Shown here: positions 10,618 through 21,850 of the stretch, in pieces
Layout of the letters: each line of letters starts with the position of its first letter
Position numbering within the stretch: position 1 is the stretch's first letter
Made by a program: the position numbers and the translations under genes
DNA from: Bombyx mori
Lineage: Eukaryota > Arthropoda > Insecta > Lepidoptera > Bombycidae
NCBI RefSeq assembly: GCF_030269925.1
Contig: NC_085124.1
Span: forward strand, 5,766,001 to 5,830,000
Direction of reading: 5' to 3'
DNA: 64,000 bases
Notes under the pieces: generated by a model
Seen by the model: the letters and a program-made list of their open reading frames with translations, nothing else
Database searches by the model: none
Told to the model about the DNA's origin: nothing

Positions 10618-10878
10618 GAGGCCGCCAGCGCAAAAGTGGTCTAGCCCACATTTTTTTATATTCAAGCTTATATGTATATATGTAATTTATTTAAAACCAT
10701 AATAAGTTTTGGTGCAAAACCGGCCTATCCATAGTTTCATCCATAGATAACAGATGGCTTTGTAAACATTATTTTTGCGCGTATTGTTTTTTTGCCAAAT
10801 TAAAATTCATGAAAACTTAAACCTCATTGCTCCATACTAACTATGGTAAGCTTAGGCCGCTTTTGCGCTGACGGCCTC
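10618..10878. mobile_element. Short DNA transposon with 24-bp TIRs
   Basis: Ends are gaggccgccagcgcaaaag (left) and the complement of gaggccgtcagcgcaaaag (right), with about 3 mismatches in 24. The 261-bp interior is AT-rich and non-coding. This is a non-autonomous TIR element of unknown superfamily. Confidence 0.7.
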
Positions 10879-11009
10879 ATTTATTGAAGACACCAAAGAT
10901 GCATAATATGTAAAAAGCGCGGTACAATCAAACGTATTTTGATCCTGTGACAGTAACCAAGCTTCTTAATTCTATTTCTGTTCCAGAATAACTACGATGG
11001 AGATCGAAC

Positions 11010-11098
11010 CCTCCTGGCTGAGCCTTTGCTCGCCGACTTGTCCTGGTGAAACAGGAAAGACCTTCGGACCACCAGTAGTCCTCCCTTCATAAAAAAAG
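11010..11098 (+). mobile_element. LINE-A 3' tail, very short
   Basis: The last about 90 bases of the LINE-A 3' UTR (ctcctggctgagcctttgc to cttcataaaaaaa) end in a short poly-A. Sequence is somewhat diverged from the complete copy at 54.9 kb. Confidence 0.8.
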
Positions 11099-11330
11099 TG
11101 ATAAAGAAATATTACATAATTTATATATACCTATTTTATGTCATGAAGCAGTGATGCGTCCGATTTGAAGCACGCGATTACATAATTTATATTTTGTCCT
11201 CATCTCTCAAGTTGGGTTATGACTTTTAAATCTATGAAGTTAAGTAATCGTAGAGCACTAGGAAATCTGTGACTTTGTCTAGCGAAACCAAACAAACAAC
11301 AACAAAAAACAAGTGTCGTCGAAGTCGTCG

Positions 11331-11507
11331 CTTGAAGTCGTCGTGGCCTAAAGGGTAAGACGTCCGGTGCATTCGTATCTAGCGATACATCAGTGTTCGA
11401 ATCCCGCAGGCAAGTACCCATTTTTCTAATGAAATACGTACTCAACAATTGTTCACGATTGATTTCCACGGTGAAGGAACAATATTATAATTATAGCAAG
11501 AGTTCCT
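11331..11507 (+). mobile_element. Bm1: Bm1 SINE head, interrupted by LINE-A tail
   Basis: The tRNA-like head (tggcctaaagg and gtgttcgaatcc) and the first linker of Bm1 lie on the plus strand. They diverge after 'ggtgaaggaac' and are then interrupted by the LINE-A tail at 11508. After the insertion only about 14 bases that resemble Bm1, in the opposite sense, follow. Confidence 0.8.
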
Positions 11508-12015
11508 CTATCCAGAAATACATGAAGTCAGCGTCGGAACGGTACTTCGATAAGGCTATGCGTCATGATAATCGCCTTATCGTTGCCGCCGCTGACTACA
11601 CCCCGAATCCTGATCACGCAGGACCCAGTCACCGTCGACGCCCTAGAAACGTCCTTACGGATCCATCAGATCCAATAACTTTTGCATTAGACGCCTTCAA
11701 CTCTAACACTAGGAGCAGGCTTAGGGACCTCGGTAACCGTACTCGTCGAACTCGACAAAGAGTTCGCCGTGCAACCTAACCCATGAATCAGCTCGCTGAG
11801 TTTCTCGCCGGATCTTCTCAGCGGGTCGCGATTCCGATCCGGTAGTAGATTCATTCGCGAAGCAACTACTCTTAAGCTGTTAGATCTCCTTCGGAGGCGC
11901 TCGGGTAGCTGTTAGCAAATCCCACCCCTCCTGGCTGAGCCTTTGCTCGCCCACCTGTCCTGGTGAAACTGGAAAGGCCTCCGGGCCACCAGTAATCCTT
12001 CAATCATAAAAAAAA
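11508..12015 (+). mobile_element. LINE-A, 5'-truncated copy with TSD
   Basis: This copy is nearly the same as the end of the complete LINE-A. It encodes the last about 90 residues of ORF2 (open at 11512-11779, ending RRVRRAT) plus the 3' UTR and a short poly-A. A 12-bp target-site duplication, gcaagagttcct, flanks it at 11496-11507 and 12016-12027. Confidence 0.9.
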
Positions 12016-12027
12016 GCAAGAGTTCCT

Positions 12028-12244
12028 ACCACCATTTGAGAATATAGAGAGATGTAGGTAGATAGATGGTCTTCTGACTGACACCCGTGGATGTCTAGGG
12101 CACGTCTTAACCTTATAGCTAGTTTATGTAAGTATTCTTCGACATTAGAGTCAATTGTCTAACATTGTAATTAAAATCCCTTGAAGATTCTAATCTAATA
12201 GAGATCGATGCGATTATTTTTTAAAGTGGGATTTTAATAATTGA
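12028..12244. other. Unassigned spacer
   Basis: Nothing recognised. Confidence 0.45.
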
Positions 12245-12592
12245 CTAATGGTTAGTCGAAATTCGACTATAATTATTTGAAATTATAAGTTTGAACATTA
12301 TTAATATTCTATTGTCAAAGACTATTTATAATATAATCACAGATTTCGCTAAGACTACGCTATAGACAAATAATATTAAAGAGAAACAATATTAGGTAGT
12401 CTATTCTCAATTTGAGAACAGCCTTTAAACCAAAACAAAAGTTTGACAATAAATAAAAGAGCATAATAATATATGCGCGTCTGTGATTATCAAATACACG
12501 ATAGTGTGTGTAATATTTATTTATTTATTGATTTAATGTATTTTTAATGCATAATATCAAAATATATTAACATTCTGCACTCCTTCTCTATA

Positions 12593-12803
12593 TCGCTACA
12601 TAGTATAAAACAGTCGTTTTCTCTGTCCCTATATCCCTATGTATGCTTAAATTTTTAAAACTACGCAACGGATTTTGATGCGGTTTTTTTAATAGATAGA
12701 GTGATTGAAGAGGAAGGTTTATATGTATAAAAACATCCATTAAATAGTGGAGAAATCAATAATAAATTACAGTTTCCGAAGCGAAGCGAGGGCGGGTCGC
12801 TAG
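12593..12803 (+). mobile_element. Non-autonomous Helitron, family HelB
   Basis: The 211-bp element starts TCGCTACATAG, ends gcgggtcgCTAG and sits between A and T inside HelA (target ata|ttctct). A minus-strand copy of the same family is at 52863-53068. Confidence 0.8.
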
Positions 12804-13240
12804 TTCTCTATAAATGTGGGAAAAAGAGGAAAGATTTGTTTGTTTGTTTGTTTCGAATAGGCTCCGAAACTACTGGACCGATTTGAAAAATTATTTTTCC
12901 ATTAGAAGCCGACATTGTCCCTGATGAACATAGGCTACTTTTTTATTTTATTTTTTATTTAATTTTTTTTGGTTTCATGTGTGTTTTAATGTTTCCGAAG
13001 CGAAGCGAGGGCGGGTCGCTAGTTCTCTATAAATGTGGGAAAAAGAGGAAAGATTTGTTTGTTTGTTTGTTTCGAATAGGCTCCGAAACTACTGGACCGA
13101 TTTGAAAAATTATTTTTCCATTAGAAGTCGACATTGTCCCTGATGAACATAGGCTACTTTTTTATTTATTTTTTTATTTTATTTTTTTTGGTTTCATGTG
13201 TGTTTTAATGTTTCCGAAGCGAAGCGAGGGCGGGTCGCTA
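12800..13240 (+). repeat. 219-bp tandem duplication containing HelC-like units
   Basis: The 17-mer ttctctataaatgtggg follows CTAG at 12800, 13019 and 13238, an exact 219-bp period. Each unit joins this HelA-derived piece to a HelC-like body (aagaggaaagatttg ... gggcgggtcgctag). The two units differ by a few substitutions and a shifted T/A run, so the duplication is not brand new. Confidence 0.85.
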
Positions 13241-13320
13241 GTTCTCTATAAATGTGGGAAATTTCATATTTCTCCGTCTGCGCAACTGTCGTAAAAAGGG
13301 TACAAAATTTTTGCTTCACC

Positions 13321-13552
13321 TGCGTAATTACTGGTGGTAGGACGTTGTGAGTCCGCACGGGTAGGTACCACCACCCTACCTATTTTTGCGTTTCGGTTTG
13401 TATGGGGGGGGGGAGGGGGCGTTGTTACACTGTTATAATTGAGAACTTAGAATTTATATCTCAAGATTTACGTTGTAGATGTCTATGGGCCCTGGTAACC
13501 ACTTAATACTAGATGGGCCGCGAGCTCGTCCACCCATAAATAAAATAAAAAA
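13321..13552 (+). mobile_element. Bm1: Bm1 SINE, head-truncated
   Basis: The Bm1 body is present on the plus strand with a G-run expansion and a deletion near 13390-13420. The tail is A-rich. Confidence 0.83.
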
Positions 13553-14150
13553 GTTTCAGAAGGTCCGAAAAACATGTCCAGTTCCCAACGTTGGAATCTT
13601 GATTAAGCAGAAACCACTGGTCTTTTTAAAATTTTCTTTTTTGACGAATCAAAATCTTTAATGATATTTCCCGTCAGAGGTTATCGAAGCCCATAACAAT
13701 GTTAAGGCTAATCCATAAAAAGAAGCATAATATCTTTAAAAAAATCCACAGTAAAAATAAAAACATGGCGTAATAATAATTCGGATTCATTTCTTAAAAG
13801 CCATTACATTGAAATCGATCCATTCGAACCGTAATAACACTTAAGCGTTGGATTTTATTTTTATTGTAGTCATGAACAATAATGATAATTTCCATTTTGC
13901 TAATTATATGCTTTTACTACTACAAGATCATTATAATGTGAGTTATGTCAGCTTATTGCAATTATTCTATCGTAATTGTTCCATGATTACTTTATAATTT
14001 GGGTAAAAATAAAAATATTAAGTATAAATATATTATACTTATTATAAAATAAGTTGGTGCTTTCCGGTAGACAATTATTTTACTTACTATATAGTTATAT
14101 ACTGTACTAGATACACCTTTACTTAATATATCTATAATGTTTGAAAGGTG
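13553..14150. other. Unassigned AT-rich spacer
   Basis: Nothing recognised. Confidence 0.5.
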
Positions 14151-14470
14151 GGTGGTGGTGGAGGTCCTAGTCGAACCCGTCGCGTGCGACCAAGGGCTCG
14201 GCGAGTAAATTAACCCATAGACACAGCCCACTGAATTACTTGCCGTTTTTTTTTTGTCCTTCCTAAGCTAATAGCTTTGAGATTCTATGTCAGCGTAACC
14301 CTAACGCGTAGGTGAGCTCCCGGGACGCAAACCAGAAGGCGACCCTCTCGCCGGATCTTCTCAGTGGGTTACATATTCGATGCGGCGCCGGCGGTAGATT
14401 CTGCGAAGCATTGGTCTTGCTAGGGCTAGATTTAGCAACGTCGTCTGTATTGAGGTCCGTGACCTCACCT
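14151..14470 (+). mobile_element. LINE-B 3' end with an inverted LINE-B tail inside
   Basis: The plus-strand LINE-B tail (cgaacccgtcgcgtgcg to attctgcgaagcattgg) is broken at about 14245. There, a poly-T and the last about 100 bases of a LINE-B copy in the opposite sense are inserted (about 14246-14346). The host sequence resumes at 'ctcgccggatcttctcag'. Confidence 0.72.
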
Positions 14471-14549
14471 ACTCGAGAAAAAAGATGTTGGAGGTATATT
14501 GGCAAGACTTTAAGGACTTTTTTTATTATTATTATAATTATATTCAAAA

Positions 14550-14754
14550 CTAGCGACCCGCCCTCGCTTCGCTTCGGAAACATTAAAACACACATGAAAC
14601 CAAAAAAAAATATATTAAAAAAGTAGCCTATGTTCATCAGGGACAATGTCGGCTTCTAACGGAAAAATAATTTTTCAAATCGGTCCAGTAGTTTCGGAGC
14701 CTATTCGAAACAAACAAACAAACAAATCTTTCCTCTTTATAATATTAGTATAGA
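14550..14754 (-). mobile_element. Non-autonomous Helitron, family HelC
   Basis: Read on the minus strand, the 205-bp element starts TCTATACTAATATTATAAAG and ends gggcgggtcgCTAG, with A and T at the insertion site. The interior (gtttgtttgtttgtttcg, actactggaccgatttg) is shared with the 219-bp tandem at 12.8-13.2 kb. Confidence 0.83.
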
Positions 14755-14874
14755 TTGTCTCAAATTATATCTGTCTATTGACTGTGCATATTCTGTTACT
14801 ATAAATATCTATGCACGGACGAATCATGCGTTCATGAGATTATTATTATATTAAGATACAATTGAGACTTTCAC

Positions 14875-15211
14875 ACGTTCTTATGGATCCATCAGATCCA
14901 TTAACCTTAGCATTAGATGCCTTCAACTCTAGGACCGGATTAGGGACCTTGGTAACAGCATTCGTCAAACTTCGCAAAAAGCTCGACGTGCAACCTAACC
15001 CATACATCAGCCCGCAGAGTTTCTCGCCAGATCCCAGCGGATCGCGATGCGGGTAGTAGATGCAATCGCAAACCAGCTGTCTTTGATCTATTCGATCTCC
15101 TTCGGAGGCGCTCAGGCAGCTTTTAGCAAATCCCATTCCTCCTGACTGAGCCTGATCTCGCCCACCTGTCCTAGTGAAACTGGAAAGGCCTTCGGGCTTC
15201 ATAAAGAAAAT
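14875..15211 (+). mobile_element. LINE-A 3' end, 5'-truncated, old
   Basis: The last about 120 bases of ORF2 and the 3' UTR of LINE-A are recognisable with about 10 percent change and small deletions. A 15-bp flanking duplication with two mismatches (aattgagactttcac at 14860, aattgagattttgac at 15212) supports an old insertion. Confidence 0.82.
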
Positions 15212-15226
15212 AATTGAGATTTTGAC

Positions 15227-16141
15227 CTCATGTGTACTGTACTGGTGATGGCATTCACGTTCTTATATTTGTGGGCGTGATTTATTGACCCATCAAAGCA
15301 ATCACAATTCAAGTTATTAAATTTCAATTAATAAATTATATTCATTAAAGTTAAACAGCTTTAATGTAAGGTTTTCTACTAGAACACTGTCTATTACTAG
15401 AATAAGTAAACTATAGAAATTATATAAATACGACAATAACTAGTAAGCCTTTTAACAACTGAATCGAAAGAAACGAACTCTATTTTTACAATATAAAAGT
15501 AATCAGCTATCACCAGAACTACGAGGCTACTAATTGTAAAATTTGAGTTTGATTTGAATATCCTATGCGATTGGGCTGTACGGAACGCCTTAATAAATAT
15601 TTGCATATAAATTATTATTCATCTAATAACTGTTCAAAATATTATTTATATTCACTCAGCCGGTATATTATGTTAAAGTTTCTTTAAATTTTTTTCGTAA
15701 TTACCAACATACACGAAAGGGCAACAGTCCACAAATTCCACATACTTAATTTTTAAAGGCAAAAGGTCATACAAAATTTTGGTTCGCTCCGAACTTTGAC
15801 ATATTGTAGCTCGAACTTGTAATATAATTTGCAGGGTGCGCCTTTCTGCACTCTGATATGGAGTAGTGCAGTATTTAACATGACCACACCAAACACGCGC
15901 GACCATTTACAGAGCGCGCAGCCGAAGCGACGGATCGACGCGATCCATGTTTTTAAAAGTACGTTAGAATAACAAAAATAAATCATTATAAATTCCATAA
16001 ATTAACTGCAACTAGCATAATGAGTACAGTCACTTGATATAGTATTACTATCGTGAAGTGCTTTTGCGCTAATGAAATGTTTTCATTTTTCCTCGTCAAT
16101 TATTCGGTGTAATCGGTGTTAAAGTTTCTTTTTTTTAATAG
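15227..16141. other. Unassigned AT-rich spacer upstream of the host gene
   Basis: No repeat or coding sequence recognised. Small open frames on the minus strand at 15.4-16.0 kb have no recognisable features. Confidence 0.45.
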
Positions 16142-16332
16142 TCCGTTTGTCGAATTATAGGGTTTCCTTTGGCTGCGCAAGCGTGGTCAGTTGGTATCGA
16201 CAGTTGCAGCGCCGGATGTGAGGACATCGCCGGAGCTGAAAATGCATTGAAATTATACGAGAAATTGTGGAGTTCTGGACAATAATTAGTGATTGTTACG
16301 TGTGTGCTCAAAGAGTTTCGGGACTTTGAAAA
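16142..16332 (+). promoter_or_regulatory. Probable 5' UTR / transcription start region
   Basis: This moderately GC-rich block precedes the proposed start codon. It holds an arthropod initiator-like TCAGT at about 16188 and no clear TATA box. A pyrimidine tract ending in 'aatag' at 16141 could instead be a splice acceptor, making this the second exon. Two tiny upstream ORFs (ATG TGA; ATG CAT TGA) lie in it. Confidence 0.4.
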
Positions 16333-16350
16333 ATGACGGTTCTTTTAAAG
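16333..16350 (+). CDS. Secreted protein gene, coding exon 1 (MTVLLK)
   Basis: ATG ACG GTT CTT TTA AAG is followed directly by a donor-like gtatat at 16351, in phase 0. Exon 2 at 24364 starts in phase 0 with VSILLGIACAVLG. Joined, the first 19 residues read MTVLLK + VSILLGIACAVLG, a textbook signal peptide. A very short first coding exon cut within the signal peptide is common in insect cuticular-type genes. Context before ATG (tgaaaa) is a good insect start. The join is inferred, with an intron of about 8.0 kb full of transposons, and would need transcript support. Confidence 0.62.
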
Positions 16351-16799
16351 GTATATATATAACTTTATTTTTTTTACACCTTTGGAAAATGGATCGTGGG
16401 AAATCAGCCACCAACTGAATTGATAATTTATAATTTAAAAATCAAATTTTAAGTTTTCACTTATAAGGATTAACTTGCGAGAATATAGTTTTTCTATTAG
16501 TTTTATACATCTTTAAAAAAATTTATTATGCGACAGGTTCGAGTAATAATGTTGCTTACAGCAACAACAATTTACATTGCATTACAAATTAATTTACATC
16601 AATAATTCAACAATTCTAAGAAAGTCCTAATGACTCCGACATTTATATTTCATTAAGCTTAGAAATCTAGAAAAGAAGAACAAAAAAAAATTGAATAGAA
16701 TCGTTTAGTTTTATACTGTTTTATTATTTTATTTATATTATTTTTTTATTTAAAGATGCTATTTTTTTGTAGTAGGGTGTATTTTGTCCGTATCCTTGG

Positions 16800-16985
16800 A
16801 TACAACCATCCTGTCTGCTCGAGTTAATCATGCATTCCAGTTTCAAGGATGTGACCAGCTTTTGTAATACATAATTGAGGCTTCAACCTCATGTCTCAAG
16901 GTAGGTAGTGGGATTAGCGTTGTGAGGACTAAGGGCTTCTGGTAACTCCTTAGCTCTAAAAAATGTTCATGCCATGCTAAAAAAG
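16800..16985 (+). mobile_element. Possible ancient Bm1-like SINE fragment
   Basis: The pattern 'tgaggcttcaacctcatg tctcaaggtaggtagtggg' resembles the Bm1 body in order and spacing, but is heavily diverged. Confidence 0.4.
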
Positions 16986-17256
16986 TGTATCGAGTTGGTT
17001 GGTGCGCAGCGTCAATAATGTTGTTGTGCCTAAATGTCCAGTAACTGCTGGATATGAATATGATGTATTAATATGAATTTAAATTCAGATGGAACACTAT
17101 CTTCTTGCCGTGTCATTAATGAAAATAGAAAATTGCCAGTAGAAACAGACTGAGACAAAGCACGAAAACAATGCGTTGCGTAATAACGTTTAGGCCATAA
17201 TCAGAACAACCTATTTATATTGTTTAAATTAAAATGCTTGGAACGTATGTCACATA

Positions 17257-17534
17257 TGAGTCGTCTATTATCAAAGGTGGCAATCTGTGCATTTGGACAA
17301 ATTTTTTTTATTGATATGACAATACAGATTGATTTGAATATAATCGTCTCCTTCAAAGAATACGGTTCAAAACCTGCATTAAATAAAGGTTAATAGTTAA
17401 CCTGTTATTTATCTAAGATGTCGTTCCGAAGAGTTTTGTGACTGCCAATGGAATACAAAGTCAATAATTCGTTTTTCTGATTTACCAATCATTGTCCAAA
17501 AGTCAGATTGCCGGCTTTGATAATAGTCGACTCA
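17257..17534 (+). mobile_element. 278-bp MITE, copy 1
   Basis: Terminal inverted repeats of about 30 bp (tgagtcgtctattatcaaag; right end complementary) are flanked by TA on both sides, as in Tc1/mariner-type MITEs. A second copy of exactly 278 bp, in the opposite orientation, is at 32075-32352. Confidence 0.88.
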
Positions 17535-19408
17535 TATATTGTCATTAAGTTGAAAAAATCAGAGTCCAACTACGGAAGATATATAGATTTGACCTGAAAT
17601 TAAATAAATTTCGAAAGACTTGTGTGTAGGCCGACGCATAGATTTATAAATTTAAATTCAATAAATTAATTAAAATATTATTGCGAAAATTATGAAAATA
17701 TTAAGATACAGTGATGCAATGTTAGCGCTCTATTCGATTTAATTACATTTTGAACAAAATTCAAATGTGTATTACTTGTACTTTGAATATTTATTTAGTT
17801 ATTTGATAAAACGAAAGAGGAAAACATATGTAGTAGTATCCATGCGCAAGAAAACATACCAACTGCAAAAGGACTTGATAATGATAAATGGAGTAGATAA
17901 CAAATGAGATGGTTACCTGGGAGACCTGAAGGCATATAGCCTAAGACTGCTAGAGATAGAAATACAAGGAAAAAACTTGCATTTAGTGGCTTAAGATTTA
18001 ATGACAATTATTAATCAGCCTCGCCTTAAATATACGTCACTAAATTATGAAAATTTTGAAGACGAGCATATAAATCATGTAGAATGTCATAACATATCGA
18101 AATCAAAGATGATTGGATGAATTAAAATCAAGGGCAAACATTGCGATATTAAAGAAAACGTTTAAGGCGTACCGCGAGTAAAAGAGAAGGCTTTGGTTAC
18201 CGAAATGGGAATAAATTAAATTAATTTCATCTCCGAATTTGATTAGCAGAGAGTATAGACACCAATAATAAAATTTCTGATCATAGAATTCTAGAAAACA
18301 TTTCTTGATAAAATCCTTGATTTGTATTCTTATTCATCAACAAACAAATTTTGCAGTCACAAAAACGAGTTTAATAGTAATATAAATATTATGGTGATGT
18401 GGTCTAGTTTTAAGTAGGCGTGTCGCGAGCGTAATAATTCTGACGTAACGGTCAATCCGATACGATGCCATCAATGCGACAATTATTACACAAGTCTTGT
18501 TGTTACAAAAGTTGTGTTACATTTTGGCAAAACCTTCTTTGACCCATGGTTTTGAGAAAGTAGAACGCGGAAGGAAGAAAAGTCACTTTATATAGAATAA
18601 ATTGTCTTAGCTATTGATCAAAACTTAGCTAACATGCATTAAAGTTCTCAAACAGGGTTATGGTGCGATATTTTTCTACTAACCCCCAGACAACAACACG
18701 ATCTTAGGATATCACATTACGTTGTTTTGCAAATATGTAGTAATATTCTGTACCCACTCACATTAAAAAGGTTAATTATAACAGAGAAAGCTAATTAGTT
18801 TTTTTTTTCTATTTTCTATGAAAGCAGGGTGACAATTAAATTAACATAATATAATTAAAAACCAAAAATAATATTTTTCTTTTATATAAAACAATTCTTA
18901 ATCTATCATCAAAATCTTGATACCAGAAGGATGAAAATTAATTAAATATAATAATACAATTAAAAACGTAAATAAAATAATAAAATTTTTAAATAATTAG
19001 ACAAAATTAATTTTCAAGCTATCAACACAATCTTAGACTCTAGAATTAAAAAAAAATACGGAACTAAACATAAGTAGAGCGAACCAAACTTTCTAACGAG
19101 AGGACTACGTGGTTTTTTTTTGTAATGGATTATTTGTTATGTGACGCGCGTAATTATATTAGTTTGGCGTCGACGGCTTAACTAATTTAATAAAATGGCG
19201 ATTACACGCTATTTATTTACTTGTATAACACTCTTAGATACATTGTGCGTGTGTTTTTTTACATTTTTTCCAATTCTCTATTTGTCTATTACAATAAAAT
19301 AGTCAAATTCGATAAACGTTGCTTATTATTCAGAGGGTTTGACGTTGTTTATTATTTAGTAGGTTTTAGTCGCAGTCTCCTTTTTATAATAGCTGGGCAG
19401 AAAAGAAC

Positions 19409-19875
19409 TTAAGAACCATCTGGTGTTAAATGGTTACTGGAGTCTATAGGTATAATAAAGGTTTTTTTTTTTGTTTATTGCTTAGTTGGGTATACGAGCT
19501 CACAGCCCACCTGGTATTAGGTGGTTACTAGAACCCATAGACATCTACAACGTAAATGCTCCACCCACCTTGAGATATAAGTTTAAAGGTCTCGAGTATA
19601 GTTAAAACGGCTGCCCCACTCTTCAAAGCGAAAAGCATTACTGCTTCACGGCAGAAATAGACAAGGTGGTGGTAGCTACCCGCGCGGACTCACAACAGGT
19701 CCTACCAATAGTAATTAGGAAAATTATAATTTTGCAGGTTTTTATTACACGATGTTATTCCTTCACCGTGGAAGTCAATCGTGAACATTTGTTGAATGCG
19801 TATTTCATTACATAATTTATTATTGGTACCCACCCGCCTGGGATTCGAACACCGGTGCATCGCTCAACACGATGT
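19409..19875 (-). mobile_element. Bm1: Bm1 SINE, nearly full length, plus short Bm1 piece
   Basis: A long minus-strand Bm1 begins at poly-T 19462 and runs into the tRNA-like head, which stops after 'catcgctcaacacgatg'. The preceding 19409-19452 is a second small Bm1 body fragment in the same orientation. Confidence 0.85.
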
Positions 19876-19994
19876 CACACATCTAAAGAGTTAGTCATGA
19901 TTGAATTGTTTATATGGGGACTGTTTCACACTTATAATGGAAATGCATCTTTTCCCCTTACCTATTCGCTGGCCTACCAGCTAGGCTACCAGTA

Positions 19995-20165
19995 GGACGG
20001 GAAACGCTATACTGCTTTTCGGCAGAAATACGCAGAATAATAATGCCTAACCGTTTAACTTCCCAATATGCCTAGTATCACAGTAGTAATTACACAAACT
20101 AATATTTTTTTGCTGTTTTCATTTAATTTGCATCATGGTGCTGTTCTTTCATAATGGAAAACCAT
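19995..20165 (-). mobile_element. Bm1: Degraded Bm1-like SINE
   Basis: The pieces 'ctgcttttcggcagaaata', 'agtaattacacaaacta' and 'tctttcataatggaaa' follow the order of the Bm1 linker and body, with many changes. Confidence 0.6.
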
Positions 20166-20568
20166 GGGGGTGTGGCGGGTAGCCATCATACAACGCAAGA
20201 TATTTGACAGATGCTTGAATCTCGCTTACGACGTGTTCAACATAAGCGTGCATATATACAAGTTCTGAACTACAACATTCGGACCGTCGGTCTACCGAGC
20301 AAATATCACCCGCTCGGTGGAAGATCTTCCCTTTGTCGTTCAGCCCCCCAAAGGGGATTAGAAACTCAGCATGTTCTTCTCGCTCGAGTAGACCAGACGG
20401 ACAACTTATCCCTTAAGCCAAAGACGCATCGGACATTAATAAAATTAAATGCATAAAAAATATGTATATGATTTAGTAAATCGATAAGTAGAAGATCGAT
20501 CATGAATTTATTATTATAATACATTCCTTTTAATACTGTATAAACTATTATAAGTATGTATATACATA

Positions 20569-21850
20569 GTCAGGTCATAAATTCTGTCACATGTTTAATG
20601 TAAAATAATTGAAACAAGTTTATTCATTATGTAACAATTCATATACCAAAATGAACTTAACAAAACATAGATTCTTATGACACTAAAGTTTATTCAAAAT
20701 GACCTCCGTGATTTTGAACACAGGCCTTCAATCTGCGCGGCCAGTCGTTTATCGCAGCACGAACGAAGTCCATGTCAATATCGGCGGCTGCCTTAATCAA
20801 GGATGTCTTGAGTGACTCCAAATTGGGATGAGGCTTTGAGCACGCCTTTTCCTCCAAGTGTTGCCATATCTTGTAATCTAACGGATTTAAATCTGGACTG
20901 GAGGAGGGCCAGTCTTCGTGCCGGATCAAGTCGATTTCACGCGCCGCCAACCAGTCTTATGTGCTCTTCGCTCTATGAGCTGGCGCCGAATCTTGTTGGA
21001 ATACCCAGTGCCTGTTATTGAACATGGTATGAGAAACAGGTTCCACAAGGTTCGTCAGGACTGTATTTTGATACACAACTGCATTCGTTTTTACACCTTT
21101 CTCACAAAAATGTACCTCTGTTAAACCCCAATAAGAAACTCCCAACCATACCATGAGCAAGGATGGAAAATGACCTCGTTGGACACGCGGAATACGGTTG
21201 CTCGCTTCTTCACTACTGTGTGCGTATACCTTATCATTTTGTTTGTTGTAGCTAAAAATTTTTCATCCGAAAAAAGAATTTCCCGATATTTTTTTCCCGC
21301 GTACCGCTTCAACAAAGCGCGGCATCTCTTCAGTCTCAGATCCATTAGACGAGCATTCAAACGATGTCCTGTTTTTCTTCGATATGCCCGAAGCCCTAGT
21401 CTTCATTTAACACCCTTTTCACCGTGGTTCTGCTTAACCCCATCTGCAGGGCCAACAGTTTCTGCTTACGTTTGAGATTTCTTTGAATTCGCGCCTCACA
21501 GCTTTTATCACTGCTGGAGTCCTAACAGACCGAGGGCGACCACTTCTTGTCATCTACACTAGAGTCTTCATTGTATCGTTTGATGGTACGATAAACGAAT
21601 CTTTTGGTTATATTCAAATTTTTCAGTATGTTAAAAATTTGAATTGGCGCGTAACCGCAACGATGCAACGCAATAACTGCAACACGGTCTTCTTTAAGCG
21701 TCCACTCCATATTTAAAAATGAGTAAAATTCTAAAAGTATACATTTTTATTTTCATAAACAATTCGAAATTCGAATTCAATAAACTTTTTTGTGGCCAGC
21801 ATTCTAAAAGAAAAGTTTTTACTGTGTGACAATACTAATTATGACCTGAC
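20569..21850 (-). mobile_element. Mariner-family (DD37D, maT-like) element
   Basis: The 1282-bp element has inverted ends beginning gtcaggtcataa and is flanked by TA at 20567-20568 and 21851-21852. It encodes a broken transposase on the minus strand. The length and ends suit mariner-type elements, and the 37-residue spacing of the last two catalytic Asp suits the basal mariner lineage known from Bombyx (Bmmar1/maT). Confidence 0.9.
20690..21710 (-). pseudogene. Mariner transposase pseudogene
   Basis: This is the transposase reading frame, about 340 codons, broken in several places. It starts MEWTLKEDRVAVIALHRCGY at 21710, a helix-turn-helix region. The catalytic residues can be followed: Asp in LFSDEKF, Asp in FQQDSAPAH and Asp in SPDLNPLDYKIW, with 37 residues between the last two by my count. 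Breaks are a run of stops or frameshifts at about 21360-21522, a frameshift near 21155 and an in-frame TAA at 20957-20959 (after AHRAKST). It cannot make an active enzyme. Confidence 0.88.

Larger units (their letters stand above)
12245..13320 (-). mobile_element. Helitron HelA interrupted by other Helitrons
   Basis: The outer pieces, about 12245-12592 and 13238-13320, together match the HelA family read on the minus strand (compare 7259-7677). Between them sit a HelB element (12593-12803) and a 219-bp tandem. The HelA 3' end is damaged near 12245, and its 5' end is cut off where a Bm1 begins at about 13321. Confidence 0.75.

Noticed and set aside
12800..13240. CRISPR-like array (repeat spaced by similar units)
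   Set aside because: Only three occurrences of a 17-mer with near-identical 'spacers', all derived from Helitrons in an insect genome.
17795..18007. Possible LINE remnant: 'GRPEG...KTARDRNTRKK' on the plus strand
   Set aside because: The likeness to an RTE-type C-terminus is short and broken by stops; not enough to call.
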